Shown: in pieces, positions 1 through 8,319 of the stretch
Layout: every line of letters begins with the position of its first letter
Numbering within the stretch: position 1 is the stretch's first letter
Origin: Nocardioides zeae
GTDB taxonomy: Bacteria > Actinomycetota > Actinomycetes > Propionibacteriales > Nocardioidaceae
Direction of reading: 5' to 3'
DNA length: 64,000 bases
Assembly: GCF_010686755.1 (NCBI RefSeq)
Contig: NZ_JAAGXA010000011.1
Location: 108,664 to 172,663 of the forward strand
Made by a program: the position numbers and the translations under genes
The notes under the pieces: generated by a model
What the model was told of the DNA's origin: nothing
The model's database searches: none
Seen by the model: only the letters and a program-made list of their open reading frames with translations

Positions 1-1
1 G

Positions 2-856
2 GTGTGCTTCGCGGTCGGTGTGATCGTCGCGTTCCCGGCCCTGCGGCTGCGCGGGATCTACGTCGCGCTGGTCACCCTGGCGGTCGGCCTGATCTTCCCC
101 ACGCTGGTGATTCGTTTCGCCGACCTCACCGGTGGATCCACCGGGTTGTTCGGCGTCACCTACCAGCCTCCGGACCTCGCGTACTTCTCCGGATTCAACG
201 GGCGCGTGTACTGGAACTACTGGTTGGCCGTGGCCGGTCTCGCCCTGGCGTGCCTGGTCGTCCGGAACCTGATGAACGGGCGGTTCGGTCGGAGCGTCAT
301 CGCCCTGCGTGACAACGAGACCGCGGCGGTGATCATGGGGGTGAACCGCACGGGGACGCGCGTCGTCGTGTTCGGGACGTCGGCCAGCATCGCCGGTCTC
401 GCGGGCAGTCTCTTCGCCGTCTCGAGCGGATTGCTCACCCCGTTGAGCTTCTCGCTCCTCCTCACGCTCTACTTCCTGGCCGGCATGATCATCGGCGGCG
501 CCTCGTCCTTCTGGGGCCCGGTCCTGGGCGGGTTCCTCATCTACTTCGTTCCCGTGTGGTCGGCCGAGCTGTCGAGCATCAACGGCAGCCAGAATCTCGC
601 CGGTGTCGTGTTCGGCGTGATCATCATCCTGATCACGTTCTTCTTGCGCTCGGGGCTCGCGGGGCTCGTGCGCACTCTGCTCGGCCTGGTCGTCAGGGTC
701 GAGCCCCGTATGCCCGTGGCGGTGCCCAGCGCCGCGCGCGCATCCCTATCGGAGCCGCGCCTCACCGAGCGGCACCACCTGTCGGCCCCGGCCGACGACC
801 GTCCCGAGCTCGATCGCAGCGGAGTCGGGTCCACCGACGCTGCTCGCAACCACTGA
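2..856 (+). CDS. livM: Branched-chain amino acid-type ABC transporter permease LivM, 5' end cut by window
   Basis: Membrane permease of a Liv-type (HAAT) ABC importer. The visible 284 residues are hydrophobic helices with the LivM hallmark near residues 160-180 (GGASSFWGPVLGG). The reading frame is open to the window edge, so the true start is probably upstream and the first codon here need not be the start. The last ~55 residues form a polar, proline/arginine-rich cytoplasmic tail that is longer than usual. It lies 25 bp upstream of a solute-binding lipoprotein, so the two are probably one transcript. The ATPases and LivH partner are not in view and presumably lie upstream. Family assignment is firm; the transported compound is unknown, but an aromatic or acyl acid fits the neighbours. 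Confidence 0.9.
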   Translation: MCFAVGVIVAFPALRLRGIYVALVTLAVGLIFPTLVIRFADLTGGSTGLFGVTYQPPDLAYFSGFNGRVYWNYWLAVAGLALACLVVRNLMNGRFGRSVIALRDNETAAVIMGVNRTGTRVVVFGTSASIAGLAGSLFAVSSGLLTPLSFSLLLTLYFLAGMIIGGASSFWGPVLGGFLIYFVPVWSAELSSINGSQNLAGVVFGVIIILITFFLRSGLAGLVRTLLGLVVRVEPRMPVAVPSAARASLSEPRLTERHHLSAPADDRPELDRSGVGSTDAARNH

Positions 857-881
857 TCGAGTACCAGCCCTAAGGAGAGAA

Positions 882-2234
882 GTGAAGACCAGACTGATCA
901 CAGCCGCGTCGGGGGTGGCGCTCCTCGCGCTCGTCTCCGCCTGCGCATCGCCGTCGGGTGACGGCAACGGCTCCTCGGGCGGGTCCGGTGGCGGCGGAGG
1001 CGGCGGCAACGCCGCTCAGGAGGCGGCCGAGGAGCTCGGTATCGACCTGTCGAAGTGTCCGACCGACATCACCCAGCCCCTGACGGGGACCCTGAAGATC
1101 GGCACTCCGCTCGCGCTCACCGGTCCGGCTGCGCCTGCGGTCGCGCCCCTCGGTGTCGCGCAGCAGGCGGCCGTCGACTACTTCAACGAGACTGCCGACC
1201 TTCCCGTCGAGCTCGAGCTCATCGTCAAGGACGACCAGTTCGCCCCCGACAAGACCTTGGCGGTGGCGCAGGAGCTGGTGCAGTCGGACGAGGTCGGTGT
1301 GCTCAACGGCGTGGTCGGGACCGCCAACGTGGCCGCTGCACGCGAGGTGGCTCAGCAGTACTGCGTGCCGCTCATCGCTGCCACCAGCGGTGGCCGGTCG
1401 GCGAACGACCCGACGAACTATCCATTCACCGTGCCGTGGTCGCTGCCGTCGTACGTCGACGTCAGCGCCTGGGTCGCGCACCTCGAGGAGGACTTCCCCG
1501 ATGGCGCCAAGGTCGCCGTGTACACGGCGAACACGGAGAGCGGCGAGGACTACCTGGAGGCCATCGAGGAGCTGACGGAGGGGACCAACCTCGAGGTCGT
1601 GTCCGAGACCACGATCGAGGCCGCCGACTCCGCTCCGCCGGCTGCACAGGTCACCACGATGAAGGCCAGCGGTGCCAACGTGCTCTTCGCCGCCCCCAGC
1701 CCGACCGGTCAGTGCTCGTCCCTGATGACGGAGGTCGCCAACCAGGGCTGGGACCTGGACGCGTTCATGCTGACGACGCAGTGCACCGTGCTCCAGCTGA
1801 TGGAACCGGCCGGCGCGGCTGCCGACGGGGTGTTCGCCAGCACGTACATCAACGACCCCGCGCTCGACTCCGCGCAGGACGACGAGGGCGTGCAGGAGTA
1901 CGTCGCCGCGGTGGAGCAGTACCAGCCGGGCAAGCCGATCGTCGGATCGACGATGAGTGGGTTCAGCGAGATCGAGGTGCTCGTGCGCGCGATCGAGCAG
2001 GCAGACGGGTCGCCACTGGGTGCGAGTCCGCTGGGGATCCTGTACGCCGCGACCCACATGACGTTCCAGTCGAAGGCGATGCTGCCCGGGGTGACCTACA
2101 GCCTGAACTACCCGCAGGACCAGGTCGCCATGGAGTCGGCGCAGCTGAGCCAGTTCAGCGACGGTCAGTGGGAGAAGGTCCAGGTCTTCGACTTCAACGG
2201 CGAGACCACCGGCAAGGCGAGCATCGGCGACTGA
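882..2234 (+). CDS. ABC transporter substrate-binding lipoprotein (Liv-type, periplasmic binding fold I)
   Basis: Extracellular solute receptor for the LivM-type permease just upstream. The GTG start is set by an AAGGAGAGAAG ribosome site about 5 bp before it. Residues 1-21 are a lipoprotein signal with lipobox LVSAC, Cys21 being the lipidated residue. A glycine/serine linker follows (residues ~24-42), then a type I periplasmic binding domain that begins with the usual LTGPAAP segment. The length of 450 aa is slightly long for the family because of the linker. A strong hairpin terminator follows 20 bp after the stop, closing this transcript. The ligand is not predictable from sequence; the adjacent CoA ligase and ring oxygenase suggest the growth substrate of this locus. 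Confidence 0.9.
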   Translation: MKTRLITAASGVALLALVSACASPSGDGNGSSGGSGGGGGGGNAAQEAAEELGIDLSKCPTDITQPLTGTLKIGTPLALTGPAAPAVAPLGVAQQAAVDYFNETADLPVELELIVKDDQFAPDKTLAVAQELVQSDEVGVLNGVVGTANVAAAREVAQQYCVPLIAATSGGRSANDPTNYPFTVPWSLPSYVDVSAWVAHLEEDFPDGAKVAVYTANTESGEDYLEAIEELTEGTNLEVVSETTIEAADSAPPAAQVTTMKASGANVLFAAPSPTGQCSSLMTEVANQGWDLDAFMLTTQCTVLQLMEPAGAAADGVFASTYINDPALDSAQDDEGVQEYVAAVEQYQPGKPIVGSTMSGFSEIEVLVRAIEQADGSPLGASPLGILYAATHMTFQSKAMLPGVTYSLNYPQDQVAMESAQLSQFSDGQWEKVQVFDFNGETTGKASIGD

Positions 2235-2254
2235 TACCCGTTCATGCGAGCAGC

Positions 2255-2287
2255 AGCGCCCCGGGAGCCCCAGGCTCCCGGGGCGCT
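2255..2287 (+). terminator. Hairpin terminator after the binding-protein gene
   Basis: Perfect 15-bp inverted repeat (arms 2255-2269 and 2273-2287, loop CCA) with an almost all-GC stem and no T-run, typical of high-GC actinobacterial terminators. It lies 20 bp after the stop of the binding-protein gene. Confidence 0.75.
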
Positions 2288-2533
2288 TCACGTCACGGCG
2301 CCCCCGAACTCGGCATCGGGGGCGGGTTCGTGCCGCGCAGGCGACCAGCGGCGTGGCCCGAGAGGGTCGGTCCGCGGCAGCGATCTGAGAGCGCAGCCCG
2401 GGCGGGCAGTGTGCCGAGCCGGGTGGTCCATGTGCGGCTCACGTGCTCGACGCCGCAACCCGGGGCAGGTGCGGCGGGAGAGGTCCCTGACCCTCGGAAC
2501 TCCGTCTGATGACGACGGCCCTGGGTGCGGCCC
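2288..2533. other. Intergenic spacer with no gene seen
   Basis: About 245 bp between the terminator and the 3' end of the convergent acyl-CoA synthetase gene. The short open frames here lack ribosome sites and resemble no known protein. No clear repeat was seen. Confidence 0.5.
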
Positions 2534-4165
2534 CTACGACCGCGCCGATGCCCGTAGGGCGCTGCGCAGCACCTTCCCGGTGGCGTTGCGCGGCAGTTCG
2601 TCGGCGAAGCGCACCGATGTGGGGCACTTGTAGGCCGCCAGCCGGGCGCGGGCGAACGCGATCAGCTCGGCGGCCGTCACCGCGCCGGTGCGTCCGGGGA
2701 CCAGGACGACCGTCGCGAGCACCGACTCTCCCCACTTCTCGGACGGCACCCCGACCACCGCGACCTCGGCCACGTCCGGGTGGTCGATGAGGACGTTCTC
2801 CACCTCGGCCGGGTAGACGTTCTCCCCACCCGTGATGATCATGTCGTCGAGCCGGTCGACGAGCGTGAGGTAGCCCCCGTCGAGCACGCCGATGTCACCG
2901 GTGCGGATGTAGCCGTCCTGGGTGATGGTGCTCGCGGTGGCATCGGGCCGCTGCCAGTAGCCCGCCATGGCGGTCGGGGACTGGACCTGCACCTCGCCCG
3001 GGAGACCAGCGTCCGTGATGTCCACGCCGGTCACCGGATCGACGAGCCGCAGCGTGACACCCGGCATCGGCCGACCGGCGGTGTGGGCGTGGTGCTCGTG
3101 GTCCTCGTGCGTCAGCACGGTCATCCCGATGGTCTCGGTCGCCCCGTACACCTGGATGAGCCGAACCGCCGGAAGCGCCTCACGGGTCCTGTCCAGCAGC
3201 CCGGGCGGCATCGGCGACCCGGCGTACACAAGTGTTCGCAGCGAGGATGTGTCCCTCGCCGCGAGCTCGGGGGACCGGACCAGGTTGTCGATGACCGTCG
3301 GGACGAGGGCCGAGTGCGTCACCCGGTGGCGCTCGATGAGATCGAGCAGTACGGCCGGGTGCGCCTCGGGGGCGACGACGCACGTGCCTCCGGCGTGCAG
3401 CACGGTCAACGCGCCCGAGGCGGCATTGGCGTGGAAGAGGGGGGTGGCGACGAGGAACACCGTGTCGGCGGAGATCTCGAGCAGTGACGCGCGTTCGAGT
3501 GACGCGTGGAGGCTCGCGAAGGAGTGGACCACTCCCTTGGGTCGTCCGGTCGTTCCCGAGGTGTAGGTGTGCGTGGCGAGGTCGTCCGGCCGTACGACAG
3601 GCAGGACGTCCTCGGACGATTGCTCGTCGAGCCACACGTCGAAGGGTGCGGCGCCGGGCAGGTCACGGTCAGGATCAGCAGGACGGCCCTGGCCGGTGCT
3701 CGCGCTCGGCCCGTACACCAGGGTGGTGGGGATCCCCCGTAGGCCGGGACGCGCGGCGAGGAGCAGGTCGAGCAGACCCTGGTCGACGACGACGACCTTG
3801 GCGTCGCTGTGCTCGACCAAGGTGTCGACCTCCCGCGGCGACAGTCGCCAGTTCAGGGCCGTCAGAACGGCTCCGGCGCGTGCGACCCCGTACAGGACGT
3901 CGAAGTACTCGAGCGAGTTGCGTCCGAGGAAGGCGACCCGATCACCCGGGCCCACCCCCGCAGCGCGGAGCCCGTTGGCCACGCGGACGCTGCGCTCCCG
4001 CAGTTCATGCCACGTCCGGGATGCGTCCGTGCCCACCAGGGCACGCTCGTCGGGTCGCTCGAGGGCCGTCAGCTCGAGGGATCCCAGGAAGGTGCGGGTC
4101 GGTGCCGCACTTGCGGTCCCCCCTCCCTGCGTCGCTGGAGGGACGAGGGGCGGGCGGGACGACAT
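2534..4165 (-). CDS. AMP-dependent acyl-CoA synthetase/ligase (ANL superfamily)
   Basis: Activates a carboxylic acid to its CoA thioester through an acyl-adenylate. 543 aa, the usual length. Visible motifs: phosphate-binding loop YTSGTTGRPKG at 201-211, adenine-binding YGATE near 325, TGD hinge-region motif in YIRTGDIG near 425, and the C-terminal catalytic lysine in NATGKVLRS (about K531). The ATG start has GGAGGAG about 8 bp upstream. It is the first enzyme gene beside a transporter and upstream of the ring dioxygenase, so it probably commits the imported acid to CoA metabolism. The acid-binding pocket cannot be assigned; medium-chain, aryl or cyclic acids are all possible. An ACCGGAA element lies ~90 bp upstream of the start. 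Confidence 0.9.
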   Translation of the reverse strand: MSSRPPLVPPATQGGGTASAAPTRTFLGSLELTALERPDERALVGTDASRTWHELRERSVRVANGLRAAGVGPGDRVAFLGRNSLEYFDVLYGVARAGAVLTALNWRLSPREVDTLVEHSDAKVVVVDQGLLDLLLAARPGLRGIPTTLVYGPSASTGQGRPADPDRDLPGAAPFDVWLDEQSSEDVLPVVRPDDLATHTYTSGTTGRPKGVVHSFASLHASLERASLLEISADTVFLVATPLFHANAASGALTVLHAGGTCVVAPEAHPAVLLDLIERHRVTHSALVPTVIDNLVRSPELAARDTSSLRTLVYAGSPMPPGLLDRTREALPAVRLIQVYGATETIGMTVLTHEDHEHHAHTAGRPMPGVTLRLVDPVTGVDITDAGLPGEVQVQSPTAMAGYWQRPDATASTITQDGYIRTGDIGVLDGGYLTLVDRLDDMIITGGENVYPAEVENVLIDHPDVAEVAVVGVPSEKWGESVLATVVLVPGRTGAVTAAELIAFARARLAAYKCPTSVRFADELPRNATGKVLRSALRASARS

Positions 4166-4256
4166 GAAGGGACTCCTCCGGGGCGCAGCTGTTCGGCAAC
4201 CAGGACAGGCAAAGTGAAAGCGGTCACACGAGCCAGGGCAAGCAGGTGTCTCGTTG

Positions 4257-4267
4257 ACCGGAAACGA
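4257..4267. promoter_or_regulatory. Candidate operator upstream of the acyl-CoA synthetase
   Basis: ACCGGAAAC at 4257-4265, flanked by TCGTT (4251-4255) and AACGA (4263-4267) as a 5-7-5 inverted repeat. The ACCGGAA core recurs in two other intergenic regions of this locus (6560, 16224 and 16281). The IclR regulator at 10.5 kb is the obvious candidate binder. Inference only. Confidence 0.35.
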
Positions 4268-4343
4268 ACGGGCGAGGCCTCCGGGGCGCAGGGAGTCCCT
4301 GGCCGCGGCGACCTCGCCCGCTGCTGATCGGTGGTGGTGGGTG

Positions 4344-5681
4344 TCAGCCGGCGGGGATCGCCGGAGTGCCCGCCTGGTTTCCCTTGAGGTCCAGGCGTTC
4401 TGCCGACCACGGCAACGTCAGAGGAGCCTTGGGCTCGGGCGCGTGGGTCTCGCCGGTCATGAGGTTGTTCCACCGGCGCCACCAACAGCGCATCTGCAGC
4501 TCGTCCTGCCCCGTCGTGATGTCCGTGTTCATGCCGCGCGAGATGTCCGACCAAGGAAGCTCCTTGTGGGTCGCGAAACCCTTCTGCGCGCTTTCGAGTG
4601 CCTCGACGTCGTCGGGGGAGGCGAGGCCGCCCGGGCCCCAGAACGTGAGGAAGTTGTCGAGTCGCTGGGCCCGCAGGTCGGGCCCCTCGTCCTTCGGGAC
4701 GATGTGCCAGGCGGTGACCTCCATGAAGTCCGGCGTCACGGGGTCGATCTTGCGGATGAGCACGCCCATCACGAGGTCGATGACGATGAGGTTGGGGAAG
4801 ATCACGAGGTTGCGGGTGCCTCGGAGGCGGTCGGCCCAGCCCTCGCCGTGACGCTCCGCGACGTCCGCGTAGCGCTCGGCGCGCTCGGCCCTGCCGGCTT
4901 CGGACAACGGACGGCCCATCAGGTCCTCGCCGCCGGGGGGAGCGGCGAAGACCGCGTGCCCGTTGCCGAGGTCGATGCTGCGTTCCTTGCCCACCAACGA
5001 GGTGTCGACCGAGTTGCCGCGTGCCGCGATGACCATCTCGAAGTAACGCTGGTGCGTCGACATGGCGTGGTACCCGTCCACGCTGTTCTCGACCAACAGC
5101 TTCCAGTTGGCGCGGCAGGAGTACTCGTGGGTGCCCTCGATGATCTCCATGCCGACCTCGGACTGGTCGACGATGAGGTCGAGGTACTCCCGAGCACCCG
5201 CGAGGTAGTCCACCAGCGGGACGATGTCGGGGTCGAAGCTCGCGAACACGAAACCGCGGTAGGACTCCACCCGCGGCGGCGCCGCGAGCCCGGGCCGCTC
5301 GAAGTCCGCGCCGTACGCGTGGTCGCCCGGCATCGAGACCTGCTCGCCAGCGGTGTTGAACGACCACCCGTGGTAGAAGCACGTCATGAACCGTGCGTTG
5401 CCGGACCTGTCGCGGCACAACATCGCTCCGCGGTGCGGGCAGGAGTTGAGCCAGACGCGGATCTCGCCCTTGTGGTCGCGCGTGAAGATGATCGGGCGGC
5501 CGGACAGGGTCCGGGTCTTGAAGCTGTTCGGCTTGGGCAGCTCGGACTCGTGCCCCACGTAGAGCCAGCTCTTGTCGAAGACGCGGCTACGTTCCATCGT
5601 GAGCACAGCCGAGTCGACCATCGTGGAGCGGTTGATCTTGAACTTCGGCGTGTCTCGATCGTCGATCACGTACTCGGACAT
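4344..5681 (-). CDS. Rieske non-haem iron ring-hydroxylating oxygenase, alpha (catalytic) subunit
   Basis: Catalytic subunit of a ring-hydroxylating dioxygenase: adds O2 to an aromatic ring to give a cis-dihydrodiol, using electrons passed through a [2Fe-2S] ferredoxin. 445 aa. Rieske ligands: C81/H83 (CPHRG) and C101/H104 (CFYHGW), 17 residues apart as expected. Mononuclear iron site: D202, H205 and H210 in the D-x2-H-x4-H pattern, with the third ligand probably in the later SPDD segment. The start ATG overlaps the TGA of the upstream dienelactone-hydrolase-like gene (ATGA), so the two are translationally coupled. The beta subunit is not adjacent but sits near 18.8 kb on the other strand; ferredoxin and reductase are divergent at 6.7-8.3 kb. 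The substrate is not determinable, but an aromatic carboxylate or acyl-aromatic suits the context. Confidence 0.93.
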   Translation of the reverse strand: MSEYVIDDRDTPKFKINRSTMVDSAVLTMERSRVFDKSWLYVGHESELPKPNSFKTRTLSGRPIIFTRDHKGEIRVWLNSCPHRGAMLCRDRSGNARFMTCFYHGWSFNTAGEQVSMPGDHAYGADFERPGLAAPPRVESYRGFVFASFDPDIVPLVDYLAGAREYLDLIVDQSEVGMEIIEGTHEYSCRANWKLLVENSVDGYHAMSTHQRYFEMVIAARGNSVDTSLVGKERSIDLGNGHAVFAAPPGGEDLMGRPLSEAGRAERAERYADVAERHGEGWADRLRGTRNLVIFPNLIVIDLVMGVLIRKIDPVTPDFMEVTAWHIVPKDEGPDLRAQRLDNFLTFWGPGGLASPDDVEALESAQKGFATHKELPWSDISRGMNTDITTGQDELQMRCWWRRWNNLMTGETHAPEPKAPLTLPWSAERLDLKGNQAGTPAIPAG

Positions 5682-6484
5682 CAGTCAGCACCTTCTTCTC
5701 TCGGGTCGTGGGCGTCGGCGTGGTGGATCGGGGCCGCGGGCAGCGGACCGTGCGATGAGCTCGCCCCGCGACGCTCGCGCCATGCGACGGCGAGGGGCGT
5801 GGGACGAGGCTCGACCTGGGCGTTGAACCACTCGATGATCCGCTGACGGTGGTCGAACGAGGCGGCGAGCTCGAGCGGCTCGGTCGAGCGCAGGTACAGG
5901 TCCGCTCCTACGCCCGGATACCTCACCACCTGCGAGTGGCGCGGCCCGCGCGCCGCCAGCAGGGTGGAGAGGTCGGTGAGGGCCGACGCGGGTGCGGCCG
6001 GGTCCTCCTCCCCCGACAGGACCAGCCAGGGGGAGCGGGTCGCGCTGACGAGAGGGGGGAGCGCGGCATCGAGCTCGCCGCGCGCGTCGGCGGTGAGACC
6101 CACGGGCGAGACCGTGACCAGCGCACCCGCCCCGGTCGCAGCGCTGAGCCGCATGGCGCTCGCCACGGGGATCCGGAATGCCAGTACACCGATCTGCGCG
6201 GCCTCCCATCCCCGTGCGGCGAGGCGACCGGAGAGCGACGCTGCGGCGGCGACCAGCGCGTCTGCGCTGACGTCGCCGTGCGGGGTTGCCGCGAGGCCCT
6301 CGTACCCGTGCTCTGCGAGGGCGTTGAGCACGACCGCATCGTCCCCGTCGCACTGGTCCTCGGCACAGAGCACCAAGACGGCGCCGCGGGGGATGCCTCC
6401 CAAGTACAGCTCAGCCACGTCCAGGGGCGTGCCGGCGTGGGCCCAGCGCTCCCGTCGTGGGGTGATGGTCACAGCAGTCTGCAA
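5681..6484 (-). CDS. Dienelactone-hydrolase-fold protein with apparently degenerate catalytic triad
   Basis: About 267 aa with the layout of the dienelactone hydrolase family. Landmarks are an AEHGYEGLAATP segment, a strand plus elbow at IGVLAF, an acid-loop segment LVLSGEEDP and a final IIEWFNAQ helix. The elbow, normally G-x-C-x-G, reads FRIPV, so the nucleophilic cysteine is missing. The segment normally ending YPGAxHGF reads YPGVGADLY, so the catalytic histidine is also missing. It may therefore be a non-catalytic or repurposed fold. The TTG at 6484 is chosen because GGAGG lies 8 bp upstream; a GTG at 6472 is the alternative. Its stop overlaps the Rieske alpha start, so it is the first gene of that operon. 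Reading it as a Rieske accessory protein is inference. Confidence 0.65.
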   Translation of the reverse strand: MQTAVTITPRRERWAHAGTPLDVAELYLGGIPRGAVLVLCAEDQCDGDDAVVLNALAEHGYEGLAATPHGDVSADALVAAAASLSGRLAARGWEAAQIGVLAFRIPVASAMRLSAATGAGALVTVSPVGLTADARGELDAALPPLVSATRSPWLVLSGEEDPAAPASALTDLSTLLAARGPRHSQVVRYPGVGADLYLRSTEPLELAASFDHRQRIIEWFNAQVEPRPTPLAVAWRERRGASSSHGPLPAAPIHHADAHDPREEGAD

Positions 6485-6559
6485 GCGTCGGTCCTCCAGT
6501 GCGTCGGAACCGCCGATGATCGACACGACTCGTTCCGCGGGGAAGCCGACGTCCCAGGC

Positions 6560-6595
6560 ACCGGAACTGGCGCCCGTTCCAGCGAACGGGACGTT
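6560..6595. promoter_or_regulatory. Cluster of GGAAC/GTTCC half-sites between divergent genes
   Basis: ACCGGAAC at 6560-6567, then a 7-4-7 inverted repeat CCCGTTC (6573-6579) / GAACGGG (6584-6590), then GTTC at 6592-6595. It lies between the divergent Rieske-alpha operon and the ferredoxin operon, where a shared operator would be expected. The IclR protein encoded at 10.5 kb is a plausible ligand. Confidence 0.4.
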
Positions 6596-6690
6596 CGCTC
6601 GTGCGCGGCGCCAGCGTCCCGGAGGGTGAGGCCCCCACGGGCGCTGCGGCTCCGGGCGCGCGCCCCCGAGCGAGAAGAAGGTCCACCACG

Positions 6691-7005
6691 ATGCAGGAGC
6701 GGCGATTCGCCTGTGCCAGCGACGAGCTGGAGCCGGGCACGTCGATGACCGTGCCCGGCGATCCCCCCGTCGCGGTGTTCCGCAACGAGGCCGGCGACTT
6801 CTTTGCCACCGCGGACACGTGCACGCACGAAGACTGGTCACTCGGGACCGACAGCGACCTCGACGACGAGGAGGTGACCTGTCCCCTCCACATGGCGCGC
6901 TTCGACATCCGTACGGGCAAGCCGCTCTGCTTCCCCGCGACCGTCGCACTGGCCACGTTCGAGGTGGAGGTAGCCGCGGACGGCCGCGTCTACGTCGTGG
7001 TCTGA
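6691..7005 (+). CDS. Rieske-type [2Fe-2S] ferredoxin of the ring-hydroxylating dioxygenase
   Basis: Small (104 aa) cytoplasmic electron carrier between the reductase encoded next and the Rieske oxygenase. Cluster ligands are C44/H46 (CTHEDWSLG) and C64/H67 (CPLHMARFD), the C-x-H and C-x2-H pattern of biphenyl/toluene dioxygenase ferredoxins. The ATG start has AGAAGAAGG about 9 bp upstream. The reductase follows after 63 bp, and an alpha/beta hydrolase and extradiol dioxygenase continue in the same direction, probably as one operon. The promoter lies in the divergent 206-bp region shared with the Rieske alpha operon. Assignment is firm because both redox partners are encoded within 4 kb. Confidence 0.93.
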   Translation: MQERRFACASDELEPGTSMTVPGDPPVAVFRNEAGDFFATADTCTHEDWSLGTDSDLDDEEVTCPLHMARFDIRTGKPLCFPATVALATFEVEVAADGRVYVVV

Positions 7006-7068
7006 CCCGGTTCCGGCCACCGGCACAGGGCGTTGAGGCAGGGGAGTGTCCACTGCGACCTTCGCAGC

Positions 7069-8265
7069 GTGACCACTTTGATCGTCGGGGCCTCGGTCGC
7101 GGGCATCCGCACCGCGCAGGCCCTCCGCATGGTCGGGCACCGCGACGCCATCACGCTGATCGGCGAGGAGCTCCACCAGCCGTACGACAAGCCGCCGTTG
7201 TCGAAGGAGTGCCTCGCCGAGCCGGGCGAGCCCGTGCCGCTCCTCAGCAACGACGATCTCGTCGCACTCGACGTCGAGCTCCGGCTCGGTGTGCGGGCCA
7301 CGTCGCTCGATGCGGAGCGACGCGTGGTCAGGACGTCCACGGGGGAGTCGTTCGACTACGACCGGCTGGTCATCGCGACCGGGGTGACACCCCGCTCGTT
7401 GCCGGGTGCGCAACACCTGGCCGGTGTCCACACCGTACGCACGTACGACGACGCCGCGGCGGTGCGCGCTTCCCTCGCGGCCGGCCGGCGGGTCGTGGTC
7501 GTCGGCGGCGGGTTCATCGGCGCCGAGGTGGCGTCAGCGGCTCGCGCGCAGGGTCTCCCGGTCGACCTCGTAGAGCCCCAAGACGTCCCCATGACCCATC
7601 TCTTCGGCGTCGAGGTGGCGACGGAGATCTCCAGGCTGCACGAGCTCAACGGCACGGTGGTGCACGCCGGTGTGGGGGTTGCGGGGCTGGAGGGTGACGG
7701 TGGGGTGACCGGGGTCCGGCTCACCGACGGTCGCCGGCTCGACGCGGATCTCGTCGTCGTCGGTATCGGCGCCGCTCCGGCGACCGACTGGCTGCTCGGT
7801 TCGGGACTGCCTGTTGACGACGGGGTTCTCTGCGACGAGCAGCTGCGGGTCATCGGTTTCCCGGACGTGTACGCCGCGGGAGACGTGGCGCGCTGGCCGA
7901 TGCCCTTCGGTGAACGCCCGGTTCGCGTCGAGCACTGGACGAACGCGAACGAGCACGCGGCGCTCGTGGCCGCCACGATCACCGGAGGTGCGCCGCCCCG
8001 ACCGCAACCGCCGTACGTCTGGTCCGACCAGTACGGGCGGCGCATCCAGATCGTCGGAACACCGCGGGCAGGCCGAGCCGCGAGGCTCGTCGGTTCGGTC
8101 ACGGAGGCTGCGTTCGTCGCGATCTTCGCCGACGACGACGGACGCACCGTCGGGGCGCTCGTGCTCGACGACGCCCGCACCCTGATGCGCTGCCGCAAGG
8201 CGGTCGCCGCTCGGACGCCTGTCTGCGAGCTCCAGCTCGGTGTCCCGGCTGCCGTCCGCGCGTGA
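7069..8265 (+). CDS. FAD-dependent ferredoxin reductase (BphA4-type)
   Basis: NAD(P)H:ferredoxin reductase, the first electron carrier of the dioxygenase chain. 398 aa. FAD-binding motif GASVAG near residue 8; NAD-binding motif GGGFIG near 147; second FAD motif in DVYAAGDVARW near 270; then the reductase C-terminal domain. The GTG at 7069 is chosen because the dinucleotide fold starts immediately after it; no strong ribosome site is visible, and a TTG at 7033 would add 12 residues. It follows the ferredoxin by 63 bp, giving a three-component (class IIB/III-like) oxygenase system together with the alpha and beta subunits. Confidence 0.9.
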   Translation: MTTLIVGASVAGIRTAQALRMVGHRDAITLIGEELHQPYDKPPLSKECLAEPGEPVPLLSNDDLVALDVELRLGVRATSLDAERRVVRTSTGESFDYDRLVIATGVTPRSLPGAQHLAGVHTVRTYDDAAAVRASLAAGRRVVVVGGGFIGAEVASAARAQGLPVDLVEPQDVPMTHLFGVEVATEISRLHELNGTVVHAGVGVAGLEGDGGVTGVRLTDGRRLDADLVVVGIGAAPATDWLLGSGLPVDDGVLCDEQLRVIGFPDVYAAGDVARWPMPFGERPVRVEHWTNANEHAALVAATITGGAPPRPQPPYVWSDQYGRRIQIVGTPRAGRAARLVGSVTEAAFVAIFADDDGRTVGALVLDDARTLMRCRKAVAARTPVCELQLGVPAAVRA

Positions 8266-8319
8266 CACACCCGACGAGTCGCATCCGCGGCTCGCGACAA
8301 CCTCGAAGGAGAACGATTC

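Noticed and set aside
2244..2633. Small plus-strand ORF after the first binding-protein gene
   Set aside because: It starts inside the terminator hairpin and runs antisense into the acyl-CoA synthetase; no ribosome site.
4254..5846. Long plus-strand open frame opposite the Rieske alpha gene
   Set aside because: The Rieske protein on the other strand has all metal ligands; this frame shows no motif or ribosome site.
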